Source: Gongronella butleri (lineage: Eukaryota > Mucoromycota > Mucoromycetes > Mucorales > Cunninghamellaceae). Taken from it: DNA of 64,000 bases. The translations under genes were made by a program, and so were the position numbers. Below the pieces are notes generated by a model. It was not told the DNA's origin. It did not search any database and saw nothing but the letters and a program-made list of their open reading frames with translations. Shown piece after piece: positions 10,656 to 21,801 of this stretch (the first letter of the stretch is position 1; each line of letters opens with the position of its first letter). The stretch covers positions 62,001 to 126,000 of the forward strand of contig JAIWZP010000071.1 in the NCBI GenBank assembly GCA_025201375.1, written 5' to 3'.

Positions 10656-11833
10656 TGTAAGGAAGAACAAAGGAAAGAAGGAAAAAAAAAAGAGAGGGGA
10701 GGCTGAAGAAAAACGTTTTGTGGTGAGCGATGAACCAAAACAAAATAATGGGCATCGTGTCGGACCTTTAATGCCCGGCTGGTCCGGGGGGAACAGCTCA
10801 AACGCATTCATAGTCACTCCCGCTACTGCCCGACGACCCACTTTTGACTGGAATTCACGGCCATGGTTCATAATCATCTCAATTGGCGCAAAGCACACGA
10901 AAAACGTCCATCAAAGATGCACAAAGCCTATCACACACGCGTTTTTTGTGATTTCTTTTAAATTTGGTTCAACATGGGTTCAGAGCTTGGTGCCTACAGC
11001 CCAATCACGACCATCCTTCATACGTTGCGCGGCTATATGCCCAATTTCAGGACAAATCGATTCCTTTGAAAGACACATGTAAAGCGCAAATTCTGATTTT
11101 TTGCTCGATAATGTGACCAGCCGCATGCATTTTACTCAAATGTACCTCTGGGGGAGCCTCTAGCCTCTGAATCCAAACTCTGGCATTCATTTTGACTGTA
11201 AGAATGCCCTGGTGATCAGCTGGTTATTGAGAAAATGGTGATATTCTCGTTTTACCCCACTTTTTGGCTTCGCTCTCCAAACCTGTCGACTGTCACTCGT
11301 TCCTGCAAGCGGCAAAGATACAGCTTTGGTTCACCACTTTGTAGTTGGTGTGCCAGCGGGAGGCAGGATGGCGCTGTTTCCGCATAAAATGAAAAATGTG
11401 ACCTGATTTTCTCATGTCACGTGCATTGTCTCAACAATCATCGGCCCCGATTTGGGCCCAATGTCATCTTTTTCATAGAGGGCAAAGCGCCTGTTCTTTC
11501 TGTCCACTTTTACTTTGCTAAACGTGAAAGGGGGATGTGCAAAAACGCAAAATAGGTTTCCCGAGCCCATTTTCAAGATCTCACGAGACTGGATGATGCT
11601 GTCATGCTGCCCCTGACACTTTTTTTTTTGTTCCACCAATCACCCCTGATTTACCCATTTTTGCATTGACGTCATGCACAATTGACAGACGCGCAGCACC
11701 TTTTTTTTCTTTATTTTCTTTTTTTTTTTTAAAAAAAAAATCGTAATATACATTTATTTTCAATTCAATTCTACAATTCCTCGGTGAGGAGGATGGATGG
11801 GCTTGGGGTGGGGAGGAAGGGAGACCGCAAGAC
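10656..11833. other. Intergenic, no gene supported
   Basis: Lies between the start of NUO-40 and the 3' end of the uridine phosphorylase gene. I see no coding exon, repeat or RNA gene. T/A runs at 11700-11740 probably belong to the 3' flank of the phosphorylase gene. Confidence 0.5.
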
Positions 11834-12829
11834 CTAATTGGCCCAGACCGTGCCCGGACCGCGCATTTCATTGTCCAGCTTAATTTGAGCGAGTGTCTCG
11901 AGGACGGCCTGGCCGACAAGGGGCTCGAGGATGGCGACGGTCTGGGGGCTGATGAAACCATTGTTGACGCGGTCGGCAAAGACTTGCATGCAGCCCGTGG
12001 CACGGATGGAGCCCTTGGAGCAATGGGCAAGATGGTATAACATGGAAGTTTCCATCTCAAGCGAGTGGGTGTCAGGATGGGTTTCGAGCGCTTGCTTGAT
12101 GACAGTCTGGTTGTCGTCCCAGAAACGCGAGTCTTGGCGACCCTGCGCCGAGTAGAATGAGCAGCCATCGGCATTGAGGCCGTCCGAAAGCACGGGGCCC
12201 AAGTCATGCGGCGCAAGTGTCTTTTTCAAATTCGCCGCAAGCAGCTCGGTCATGACCTTGTCCGCGGCAAATGTGCCCGACACGTGGTAAGGCTCCTGCT
12301 TGCCCTTGTTCAGCGGCTCATCGCAAAAGTAATCAATGTTGCGACGGATGCAATAACCACCACGAGGCACAATCACAGAACCAACAGGTGCCGTCTCGGT
12401 CAATGACCCACACGAACCAAATCGAATAATCGCCATATCGCCATCCACAACAGCACGAGATTCACGCACAAAAAAGTCCATCATCGGGTTGCCCATACCA
12501 CTGATGAATAAGAAAAAAAAAAAACGAAAAAAACAAGAAAAAAATGAGAAAAATCGACTTTTTTTTTTAACTCCTTTTTTTTTCTTTCTTTCTTACATGG
12601 CCATGATGGTGATAGGGACGCCTTGATAACGGCCAGTGATGGTCAGGAAGCCTCGCTGGCTGGTGTGCTCAAAGTCGACCTTTTCCAAGTGTTTAGCGAT
12701 AGCGCGCGCACGGACGTGGTCACCGACGGTCAAAAGGCGATTGGCAACCTGGCCGCGCTTGACATGCAAGTGGTAGATATGGCCCTCGGTGTCATGAGGC
12801 AAGTTGGCGTCTTGGATCGTTTCTTTCAT
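11834..12829 (-). CDS. Uridine phosphorylase-like nucleoside phosphorylase
   Basis: Two exons, 12597-12829 and 11834-12500 (900 nt, 299 residues). Member of the PNP/UDP phosphorylase family, cleaving a nucleoside with phosphate to base and ribose-1-phosphate (pyrimidine salvage, cytosol). Evidence in order: HIYHLHVKRG and GDHVRARAIAKHLE, the phosphate-binding region near residues 22-52; ITGRYQGVPITIMA; MGMGNPMMDFFVRE across the junction; IIRFGSCGSL; and SLEMETSMLYHLA around residues 224-236, whose Glu-Met-Glu is the ribose-binding signature. The resemblance is closer to uridine than to purine phosphorylases, but substrate preference cannot be proved by eye. A TATA-like box lies about 75 bp upstream of the ATG. 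The gene is divergent from the RRG7-like gene, with 277 bp between the two starts. Confidence 0.85.
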
Positions 12830-12901
12830 AATAAAGATATCTTGAGGAGAAAATGGAATGGAAGAAAAGCATTCTTCGGGTTTCCCGCCAATTCTGCCCC
12901 C

Positions 12902-12909
12902 TTTTTATA
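12902..12909 (-). promoter_or_regulatory. TATA-like box for uridine phosphorylase
   Basis: TATAAAAA on the minus strand, about 73 bp before the ATG at 12829, inside the short divergent intergenic region. Position and orientation fit a core promoter. No transcript evidence. Confidence 0.5.
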
Positions 12910-13106
12910 ACCCGCCCTTGATTTCAATACCCGCTTTTAGTGCTTGTTTCCCACGGCAGGCCCACCAACAGCCGCTCAGCTCAGCATTGATGCTCAATCT
13001 AGTGGCTATTTTGAGAGCTTGTTTTTTTTTTTCTGGCGCCACTGAAAGTCGACTCCCCGCAATTTCTTCAATTCTCTTTTTTTGTCTTTTTTTTACTTTA
13101 CGATCT

Positions 13107-13718
13107 ATGCTTGCTGGCCACTGGGTAGCACACGCGCTCGTTCCGCGCCGGTTTCTAAGCAAAAGTCCACGTTTTGGGGTGCCTGAAGCTTCTGAGGCTG
13201 TTTCAGGATCTGACGACGGCAACGAGAGAGTGCAAGAGAGCGCTGTACACCGCGGACGGCTATTTGAACACGACACGCTCAAGGCATTGGCGGCCATTGG
13301 CATGCAATTGAGGCACGTGGGCGGTAAGAGCGATGGTGGCATTGATTTGAAAGGCTTGTGGCCTTCAGTGGACGACAACGTGCAAGTGATGATCCAATGC
13401 AAGAACGTCAAGCTCGGGTGCCAGCCAGAGCACCTGCGCGGCTTGCTGGGCGCGACAGTCAGCCTCAATCGCGGCCATCCATTATTGGCCATGCTCGTCT
13501 CCGCGTCGCCCAAACCATTCACACAAGATACCCTGGCCCTCTTTGGCGAAGCACCCTTCCCATTGGCCCTTGCACGTGTCCACCACGCGCAATTGCATGC
13601 CCTCGTCCTCAACCCCGTCGCACAACAATGGCTGGCCATTGACATTTACCCGCGCTTCGCAAACGGCGCTCCCGTGTACCCGCCGCTCATCATGACAAAA
13701 GACGGCCGCGTCGTGTGA
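13107..13718 (+). CDS. Rrg7-like mitochondrial protein with restriction-endonuclease fold
   Basis: Single exon, 203 residues. The first 25 residues are basic and lack acidic residues (VPRRFLSKSPRF), fitting a mitochondrial presequence. The core matches the fungal DUF2034/Rrg7 family, related to Mrr-type PD-(D/E)XK nucleases. GRLFEHDTLKALAAIGM (Glu54) is followed by HVGGKSDGGIDLKGLW (Asp77/Asp80) and VMIQCK (Gln97, Lys99), so the E...D...QxK catalytic pattern is complete. Yeast Rrg7 is required for respiratory growth; its biochemical activity is not known to me. Start ATG 13107 is the first in frame after a T-rich leader. Divergently paired with uridine phosphorylase. Confidence 0.8.
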   Translation: MLAGHWVAHALVPRRFLSKSPRFGVPEASEAVSGSDDGNERVQESAVHRGRLFEHDTLKALAAIGMQLRHVGGKSDGGIDLKGLWPSVDDNVQVMIQCKNVKLGCQPEHLRGLLGATVSLNRGHPLLAMLVSASPKPFTQDTLALFGEAPFPLALARVHHAQLHALVLNPVAQQWLAIDIYPRFANGAPVYPPLIMTKDGRVV

Positions 13719-16030
13719 TCCTTCAATTCTTAATTAATTAAAAAAAGGGACGCATGTTGATCTTTTTCATGTTGTTTTGTGAGTCCTCACAAAAGCTGCA
13801 GGCGCGCCGACCCACAGTGCACTTGAAGCCAAGTTCTTGCGACTTTTTCAAAAAAAATACTGCTGTACACTGCCTTTGCACCCGGAATGTGCAAAAACGA
13901 GAAAAAGGTCGCCTCCATGCTCAGTGAGTGACCAATTCACCGAATCATCTTTGCAGTGCATCGCTGTCGTGGGTCTTGAGACTCCGGTTCTTATATCGCC
14001 TGCAAAAAAAAAAAAAAAAAAAAAAGAAGGCGAAAAACCAGCAAGAAAACGACGAGAAAGAGAGCGTCGTGAAACGCATAACGGGGATGGGTGCGGCCGC
14101 TTCACTATCAGCGTTTCTTTAAGACCAGAATCCAAAAAAAGGAGTGTGTGCATAAAAACGTCGTCCAAAAGGCACCATTCCACATATTTTATGTTGGGTG
14201 GCACTCGTGCTGTTCAAGACCACTCCGCAGCACACCTGATCTTCACCATGCTTGTGTGTCGACAAAAACGGGCCTGTTCACAAAACCAAGACCATCCCCG
14301 TAAAGCGCAGAGGCAGACGCTTCTTTTAGTAGCCGGAAAATATGCAACACTGCCGTTTGATATGCTTTTTCTGGCCGGCATGGCGTGCATGACGCTCATG
14401 GCGCTGGTCTACTTCTCAAAACACCCTCCTCTATTTTTCAAATGCTTATTTCTCCATGAATTCGCATCCTTTCGCCATAAAACCACGATTTTCGGATAGA
14501 GGAGAACCAGGCGCATCTTTTGGTACCTCGGGGTTCAGCATAGATGTATAAAAGTACCTTGCCCTTTGCCTGATTCCCTACGCATTGCCCCCAAAGACGT
14601 TTAAAAAGACCATGAAGGCCATGAAGACCATGAAGACGAGTAAAAAAGTGCGTTTTTTATTGAAACAAGTAGAAAGCCAACCCTTTAGCCGCCTTTTAGA
14701 CGTTGCCCGGGCACGACCACGCGGAGGCGGTTGGCATTGCGTGCCCTGCTTCTGCTTTTTATGAAGTGAAAAGAGAAACATAGAGAAAAGGTTCGTACTT
14801 TTTTGCGTAAAAAGAGAAACCTGTTGTAGGAACAGAAAAACGGTCCTGCAGTTTTGGTGTGGATGCATGGAATAGTAGTCCCAGAGACGAGTCGCCACGA
14901 GAAAAAAAATGATTTTTTTTTGGAAGAAAGAGAGAGAGAAAGAGTGAAAAAAAAGAGCCGCTGCCCTTTTATACTTTTTCCCAGCCCGCCAATGGCCGGC
15001 GGCCGGACAAATTTAAAAAGTCCGCCCCTGCTAAGACGGCTTTAAGCCTTTGGCTGTAACAAAAGAAAAAAAAAGAGAGAAAGACAAGGAAAAGCATAGT
15101 GGAAAGAACGCGGACGCGACGCGGTGGGCTCATAGCCCTCGCACGCAGTTCATGCAGCACACTCCGCGTGTGCCACTTGCCCAATCAAGACATATCCGAT
15201 CGGTGTTTGCTCGATTTGCCCAGAAAGCAACAATAACTGCTTAATTCATACTGTATCCAGCAATCACGTTGGCCATCTTTTGATGAATGGACACCGCAGC
15301 GACGAACAAGAAAAACAATCCCATGGCGCACCATTGCCAAAATGTGATTGAGACATACACACTTGCGAAGGAAAAAGAGAGAGCCTACATCTCAGAAACA
15401 CATCGCTTTGCCGTGCGTATCCGGTTCACTGTGAGCGACACCCTCCGGCTGCTTGCCGGCTAAGAACAATTTTTAGGTCGATTGCTTGACAAATCCAAAA
15501 GGTTCATACATAAACAAGAATTTTGGGACAAAAATAAGGATTGTACGAGGATCTATCCACTCATTAGGTGCAAAATGTCAGATTTTTGCGCACTCATGCC
15601 CCGTGCGGTGCTGCTGTAGCAGCAGTGCCTGCCTTGCGCTGCTGAGATTGTCAGGAACAAGCCGCTTTTTGCGCAATAAAAGCTGGCTCAAGATAAAAAG
15701 TCATTAATAAAGTGGACAAAATCTGTTTTTTTCATGTCTATTTCCGCGCCAGTGCCTGCTTTTCTTTATTTTATCGGAGCGCAGCGCGTAATCATACATA
15801 TCACCAACACCTTCATGTTTTAGAACGCCAAATCGGCTGACCCAAGCTAATGACACACACAATGTGGCCCGCTATGCCCACCAACAAGGCAATATTTGAC
15901 GGAGACTCTTTTGAAGCACCAGAGGCTGCCAGCGATCCGTAGATTTTGAGGTCATTTGTGAGGAAAAAAATCAAAACATGCCATTTTGGACAAGTCATCT
16001 TATCGCGCCCCTCCAGCAGGCAATGTACGC
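13719..16030. other. Gene-poor intergenic region
   Basis: No recognisable conserved gene. The longest frame (plus 13837-14499) runs through an A-run and has no motif. It contains two TATA-like boxes facing each other (14547-14554 plus, 14966-14973 minus) with weak short frames between them. The rest, up to the dispersed repeat, shows no supported feature. Confidence 0.45.
14612..14764 (+). CDS. Weak candidate small ORF (50 aa)
   Basis: Begins with three ATG-AAG units (MKAMKTMKTSKK) and continues with a basic stretch to a Cys-rich end. It lies 58 bp after a TATAAAAG (14547-14554). The repeated triplet pattern at its start could equally be a simple repeat, and a minus-strand frame overlaps it. 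No family recognised. Listed only because of the promoter-like context. Confidence 0.15.
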   Translation: MKAMKTMKTSKKVRFLLKQVESQPFSRLLDVARARPRGGGWHCVPCFCFL

Positions 16031-16039
16031 TTCCGAGAC

Positions 16040-16945
16040 GCACCTAAGCGTGAAATGCCGCACCAGAACCACGCGTAAGACGCAACTTCCAAGCTGTCAA
16101 CTCTCTTTTGGGCGCACCACGCGCAAATCAAAAATCAGCGGCGGTCGAGCTCCAAAACCAAAATCGAAAAACCAGGTTCGCAGAATTGCACCAAACTTGC
16201 ACACAAGACGCACCGCATGGAGAAACCGCGGGAAATGCCAGAAAAGAAGGGGATCGACGTGCAGGTTGGTAAGTGATTCGCAATTTCGGATTTTATTTCA
16301 ACCGCGAAATTCGTGAAGAAAACGCGTCAATTGAGTCGCGCTGACCCGTCCACTAGCAAGAAAGACGCCAAATGCATGGAATTAATTAAAAATAGTCGCT
16401 CCTGACACGGCGTTTGACGCGCTTTTTTATGCATCAAAAGTCACCTATGTTTTTAAAACCGTGTCAAAAATGGCAAAAACGTTACTTTTTTATTGATCAC
16501 TGATATCTGCACACGCATCAGACCATGCTCTTTCTGATGAAAAAACTTTCAAGGCGCTGCAGCCAACCCTCGTTTGGTTACCCTTGAGTTGAAAATTTGC
16601 AGCTTTTTGCGTTTTACACGATAACCAACCAATGTATCCCTGGCTTTTTTCTGCTTTTTGTTCGTGAATGAGGCGCGTTTATCATGTGGTTAAATGGCAC
16701 GGCTATCCAGGAACCCAAATTTGATCATTTTCAAATCCTCGACTGCACCCCTTGGAAAATTCGCCATTTTGAAAATCGACATTGCGTGCCATCAAGCGAT
16801 AACAGTTCCCCGCTGATTAGATATTTAAGCCGCTTTTTTCTCTTCTCATTCCAGAAATAAATGAAAACATGCAAGTTGCTCGGGCCAACGACGGTGCAAA
16901 TCCATAAACTCAACATTTTCACCAATTCAGCTCTTGTGCGTCAAT
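16040..16945 (+). repeat. Dispersed repeat family A, copy 1
   Basis: Resembles 53335-54140 in the same order and orientation. Shared blocks include AGCTC..AAACCAAAATC, ACACAAGA..CGCATGG, TTATTT.CAACCGCGAA, TATTGATCAC, CCATGCTCTTT.TGATGA, and GAAAAT.CGCCATTT followed by CATTGCGTG.CATC. Related segments recur in opposite orientation near 29560-30045 and 62500-63105. No coding capacity is seen, so it looks like a decayed non-autonomous element. Boundaries are approximate. Confidence 0.6.
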
Positions 16946-17475
16946 TTATGATTCGATCAGGATGAAAGTTGTATCGTTAAAGAGAGACGCAATCAGCCGT
17001 TGCCATTCCTTATTTGCCTGGTCAGCATCAATGGCCGTCGAGAGTTCACGTTTGACATTTTCATAAATTTTTACTGATTAAATCATCGGCATCAACATTG
17101 GTGCAAATGTTATTGAACAATCTCCTGACCAAGATGATTGATGTGGCCAGGAAAAAGAGAAAACACCAGATGCAAGCCCGCCAATTGTCTCTTACTTGGA
17201 TTGACATGGCGATTTGTGGACATATCTTTGAGATCGTTTGCAGTGCTAACTTGTATGAGCAGCATTGACACTTGCCAAAGACCCCATGACGCGTTCGTGT
17301 ACGAGGATTCTAAGCGTTGCTTGTCGCTCAAGGCCAATCGCGGCCTGTTTGTCGATCTCAATGGCAATTAAAGGTCGATTCTGTCGTGACTTGATGCACG
17401 CTCGTTTTCATCGAGTTCAAGTGGTTTGGCTTGCAGTCCCGCCTCGAAACGTACCTTGCCAGCGCCATCCTAGGC
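16946..17475 (-). pseudogene. Candidate broken gene, family unknown
   Basis: Minus-strand blocks read like coding exons but do not form one frame. One possible reading has an exon ending near 17460 with donor GTACGT, then RQNRPLIAIEIDKQAAIGLERQ..., RILVHERVMGSLASVNAAHT. A 56-nt intron (GTTAGC...CCAAG) follows, then RDNWRACIW, a hydrophobic stretch and LFNNICTNVDADDLISK. The frame then stops at TGA next to an A5 run. Dropping one A would continue into YENVKRELSTAIDADQANKE and a tail ending FILIES before TAA at 16946. No domain is recognised. It could be a pseudogene, a gene with a homopolymer base error, or chance. Confidence 0.35.
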
Positions 17476-17899
17476 ATGTTTAACAAAATTAATTGATCAC
17501 ATTCGCCGTCTGAACCAGGGAAAACAGAAAAAACCTCATCATTTTAATTTTTTTTAGACAGTTGTTTCGTTGGACGAACAATTTTCTCGGCATGATCATC
17601 AATAAAAGGCAAAGAATAAAGAAAGAGCGAGAGTGAGAAACGAAGAAAAAGAGAGACAAAAAAACAGGTGACAAATTTTATGCAGCTGTGCACCAAAGCG
17701 CAATGCGTCTGCGATGAGAGTTGCGGGGATCGGGGTTTGGATAGAATGGCTTTTTTTTGTGACCCGTGCCCCTTTTTTACCTCTTCCTTTTCTTCCACAC
17801 TCTGTTTCTTTTTTGTCTCACCGTCGTTTTTGTTGTTTTTGTGTGTGTGTTTTTTTTATTGCGCCCCCTTTTTTTCCTTGTATTGTACACTTGAGGTCC

Positions 17900-19439
17900 A
17901 TGGACTACTTGAACGAGAACTACACGTGGATATTCATCGTGGGCTCCGTGGTCTTTTTTATGGTGGTTGTCGTGCTGCTCTGCTTCACCAAGGTCACTGG
18001 CGAGCACTTTTTCCTTGGCGCCATCGACGACCCCGAAATTGCTGGCGATATTGAAGAGACCCCGGAATTGCTGCAGCTGCTGTCTGAGGACGCAAGGCTT
18101 AGCTATGAGCGCGCAAAAGGTACAAAGAGAAAAAAAAAGACGAAAAAAAAACGAGCGAGCAGTAATAAATTGCAAAATCGCTCAAATTGGGGGCTCGATG
18201 GATCGGATCATTGATTGCCTCGTTCGATCTTTTTTTTTTTTTTATTCGTTTCCAGTGTATCAGCAGCGCTTTCCACCCGATTGCTATCCGACGAATATCA
18301 CTTTATCGCAATATGTGTCCATTCAAGAAAAAGGCGTGGCCGCCTTTGAATTTGAGTGGGACACGGAGACAAACACGGTTGTCTCGGCACGCACGGAGCT
18401 GCAATTCTTTTATGGCGAGTGCTGTCTTCAAACAAACTTGCCATTGCCTCGAAATCAGGATGTTTACTATTGGGAGGTACGAAAAAAAAAAAAAAAACGG
18501 GGTGCACGTGCCTGGTTGTGCTTGCCCTTGGTGCTGCCTTGTCTCAATTGCCCCCTCTTTTTTTTTTTTCATTCAATTCGTAGGCCAAGATGTACGAGCT
18601 TCCACGAACGACAACGGTGGCGATCGGCATTGCGACCAAGCCTTACCCCAATTGGCGTCTGCCAGGCTGGAACAAGCACTCGGTCGGCTACTTTAGCAGC
18701 AATGGCAGCAAGCACTTTAACAATCCGTTCTTTCCAAGGCCGTACGGGTCGAGATACCAAGAAGGCGACGTCATTGGCGTCGGGTATCGTCATCGCTCGG
18801 GCACCATCTTTTTTACAAAGAATGGGCGCAAATTGGAGGATGCCTGCACCGCATTGCGCTGGAACATTTTCCCCACTGTCGGCGCTAATGGGCCGTGCCA
18901 AATCCATGTTAATTTCGGCCAAAGAGGTAACAAAAAAAAAGCAATCGAGCACGCATTGATCTCTTTTTCCTTTTTTTTCTTTTTCTTTTTTTTTCTTCTT
19001 TTTTTTTATATCAGGTTTTGTGTTTGTCGAGGCGAATGTGAAGAAATGGGGTCTTGCGCCGATGCAGGGCACGCTTGCACCTCCGCCGGCGTACGGAATT
19101 GAATCGGGGTCGTTGCTATTAGAACGTGGCGGCTACCCGAGTCATGAGACCGCAGTGTCTCCTGTTCATCATCATCGTCACGACATTGTTGTCGACGACG
19201 ATGATGAAGATGACGACATGGACGACAATGCGCCATTGATCCAATATCGGCGCGTCATTCGCCCACCCGCACCGCCAAGCATACCCTCGCACTCGCCACC
19301 ATCTTATTACGCCTTTTCCACCGCGCCGCCGCCTTCTCTTGCTCCTCCCGCCGCGCCTCATCTCCAATTGCAGCATCACAGCTATACACACTATGGCAGC
19401 GTCGATCTGTCGCCCCCATTGGTGCCTGAAAACCCGTGA
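17900..19439 (+). CDS. Ssh4/Ear1-like SPRY-domain Rsp5 adaptor
   Basis: Four exons: 17900-18119, 18256-18476, 18584-18926, 19015-19439 (402 residues). One transmembrane segment lies near residues 11-29 (IFIVGSVVFFMVVVVLLCF). A SPRY domain follows, roughly 90-265: YFEWD-type core, VYYWEAKMYEL, VAIGIATKPYPNWRLPGWNKHSVGY, GDVIGVGYRHRSGTIFFTKNG, PTVGANGPCQIHVNFGQ. Two PPxY motifs lie after it (PPAY near 285-288, PPSY near 356-359), with an acidic tract and Pro-rich tail between and after them. This layout is that of yeast Ssh4 and Ear1, membrane adaptors on endosome/vacuole that recruit the Nedd4-type ligase Rsp5 through PPxY. They direct ubiquitination and sorting of membrane cargo. All splice phases agree. 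No separate signal peptide is seen. Confidence 0.88.
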
Positions 19440-20515
19440 TCTCGCTTCTTTTCCCTTTTTTCCTTCTCCCTCTCTCCCTTGTCCTCCCATTCACCTTTTG
19501 ACGGCTTGTATATTTGGATACCCCCTTTTCCTTTTTTTTTTTGCGATGGAAGTATGTTGAACGAGCATGGCATCCGTGCTCAATGTCTCGCTTTGTCGCT
19601 TTTTTTATTATTTGTTTCTTTTTTTATTTTTTTTATTTTTTTTGTTGCATACCATGTTTTTATTATTTTACCATCGCTTTTGTTTTTTGACGCATTTTGC
19701 CACATGGATGAGCGAGGGACGGTCATCATTATTGTCCGCATTTTCTCTTCATGTCGCACGCAAAAAAATAAAAATGACGCTTGGTCCCCCCAAATTTTGC
19801 TCAAACTAAAATAGAGCGATCGATTGAGCATTGGCGAGAGCGAAAAGAGAGAGCGGGTCATGCGTTCGAAAATTCTTGTATTACCAGCGGGCGTACTGTT
19901 TGTCGCGCAACACACAAAACTCCTGACAAAAAAAAAAAAAAGAGCCCGTCTTCTCCCCCCTGTCTCGTTTTCCTTGATTTCATCATGATCTCTCACCAGC
20001 TCTTTTTTTCCCGATGGCTTTGCCCTCCCCCCCTATGGCCTTGCCGGTGGCACCAATGGTTCTTTCCATGGCCCGTGGCGCGCGTTGGTGCACTCGCGCG
20101 GCCATATTCCCTCCCCTCCCCCCTTTTTTTTGAGTTTCCTTGCGGCACCAGCGCGTCGGATCGAAACCCCGCCGCCCTGCACCTTTTTTTTTGCGCTTGG
20201 ATGCCGGCTCCATGTGTTGTGCGACCGGCATCCTCGCCTCTTTTTTTGCCCATCCCCCCTCAGGGTCATGACCTGGAATTGAGATTTATTTTTTGTGTGT
20301 GTGGACCACATGATCACAAAAGAAAAAAAAAAGTCCTCAACCAGAAGGATGCACCCGCGATTAAAATGGCAATGATGCGCTGACGATCACGGTTTGCTCT
20401 TGCTTTCTCTTTTCCCCTCCCGCCTCGTTGTTCTTTTTTCTTTTTTTTTTTCTTCTTATCTTTTTTTTTTCTTGTCTTTCCCCAAGACGAGGATCAAGCC
20501 CCCCCTTTCTTCAGG
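19440..20515. other. Intergenic, no gene supported
   Basis: T-rich 3' flank of the SSH4-like gene followed by the T/C-rich leader of the C2H2 gene. Frames here (for example plus 19781-20383) carry no recognisable motif. Confidence 0.5.
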
Positions 20516-21493
20516 ATGGATAGCACGGACAGCATGGATCGGACGGCGCGCATTTTCTTGCCATCGATTGACAACATGCTGCCGCCGTCGCTCAAGAACA
20601 AGGGCAAGCTGTTTTTTTCGTCTGACCACCAAGACGACGAGGATGTGTATGCATTGTCGCCGACCAATGAGCCTGGGTATCGCGACCAATTGTCGCCGCA
20701 TGGGTCCCCTGAGCAGGTGAGCGTGCCTCGCGCACTGACACCCCCTTCTCCATACCCGCCGTCGCCACCACCGCCTTTGCGGCTGGCTTCCACGCCTGAG
20801 AATGACGAGCCTGTGCCGTTCTCACCACCAAAGGCCGACCAAGCGTACCAATCGCTGCCCCAAGACCATCCATCGCCTTCCCATTTGCACCCGCGTCTCC
20901 TCCAGCATCCGCACGACGCCATTGGCCAGCCATACCCGCGTCCGAGTCGCCATCCACATCATCATCACCAGCGATCCCAGTCGATGGACACACATTTCCA
21001 CAACCATCACCACAGTCATCGACTATCACCTGCATCGCCACCATCATCACATGCCCAAATCGGCCCGGCCGCACCGGCCAATGCCTCCGTCATGGCTGCG
21101 CACCACCCGCCGCAGTCCCCACAGCCTGAAAACTATCATTCGCCACCCCTCCAGGCGAACAAAAGCACAACATCCCCACCAATGGCCGCCGCAACCACCA
21201 CGCAATCATCCCTTTCTCATCATCATCCACATCATCATCACACACCACATCATCGCCGCACCATCTCGTACCCCGTCAGCACATCGGTGTCCTTTGTCAA
21301 TCCCCCACCACAGCGAAAGTACCCATGTCCTCAATGCAACAAGACATTCTCGCGCCCATCCAGCTTACGCACCCATCTGTTCTCCCATTCCGGCGAAAAA
21401 CCTTATGTGTGCCCACACGACGGCTGCGGACGCAGATTCAGTGTCCAGAGCAACATGCGACGTCATCTTCGTGTCCACACATTGACGAGATAG
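20516..21493 (+). CDS. C2H2 zinc-finger transcription factor
   Basis: Single exon, 325 residues. Two tandem C2H2 fingers fill the C-terminus (residues about 269-321). The first is YPCPQCNKTF...SSLRTHLFSH, joined by the standard linker SGEKPY to VCPHDGCGRRF...SNMRRHLRVH. All Cys and His ligands are present. The RPSSLRTH and VQSNMRRH helices resemble a common fungal two-finger type also seen in FlbC-like regulators. The N-terminal 260 residues are low complexity: Pro/Ser-rich, with His-rich tracts around residues 140-175 and 235-250. A nuclear DNA-binding role is expected; targets cannot be inferred. It converges with BCS1 (308 bp apart). Confidence 0.85.
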   Translation: MDSTDSMDRTARIFLPSIDNMLPPSLKNKGKLFFSSDHQDDEDVYALSPTNEPGYRDQLSPHGSPEQVSVPRALTPPSPYPPSPPPPLRLASTPENDEPVPFSPPKADQAYQSLPQDHPSPSHLHPRLLQHPHDAIGQPYPRPSRHPHHHHQRSQSMDTHFHNHHHSHRLSPASPPSSHAQIGPAAPANASVMAAHHPPQSPQPENYHSPPLQANKSTTSPPMAAATTTQSSLSHHHPHHHHTPHHRRTISYPVSTSVSFVNPPPQRKYPCPQCNKTFSRPSSLRTHLFSHSGEKPYVCPHDGCGRRFSVQSNMRRHLRVHTLTR

Positions 21494-21801
21494 CTTTTCT
21501 TTGTTTTTTAAAAAAAAACGCGTCGCGTCTTTTCCCCCCTCTCGTTCTCTCTTTTTGTTTATGCGACTCTTTTTTTTTCCAATTTGTTTGATGCACCAGC
21601 CCGTCTTGATTGAGTCAAGCTTTTCATCGTAAATACACAGTCTCCTTTATAAAAATCGAATCTGATTCTATATCCTTTTTATTTTTTATGTTTTTCTGCT
21701 TTTTTTTTTTATTTGTAAATGGGGTGGCATGTCTATCTATACAAAAATGACAAAATTCTAGGATTGGGATGGGGGGATGGATGGACAAAAAAAGGCCTGT
21801 G
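21494..21801. other. Convergent 3' flanks of the C2H2 gene and BCS1
   Basis: T-rich and A-rich 3' DNA between two genes that end toward each other. No gene is visible. Confidence 0.6.

Noticed and set aside
13837..14499. 220-codon plus-strand frame in the gene-poor region
   Set aside because: It runs through a 21-nt A-run read as Lys repeats, has no motif or splice partner, and its codons look random.
20802..21485. 227-codon frame overlapping the C2H2 factor
   Set aside because: Shadow frame created by the His/Pro-rich low-complexity coding region; the zinc fingers are in the other frame.
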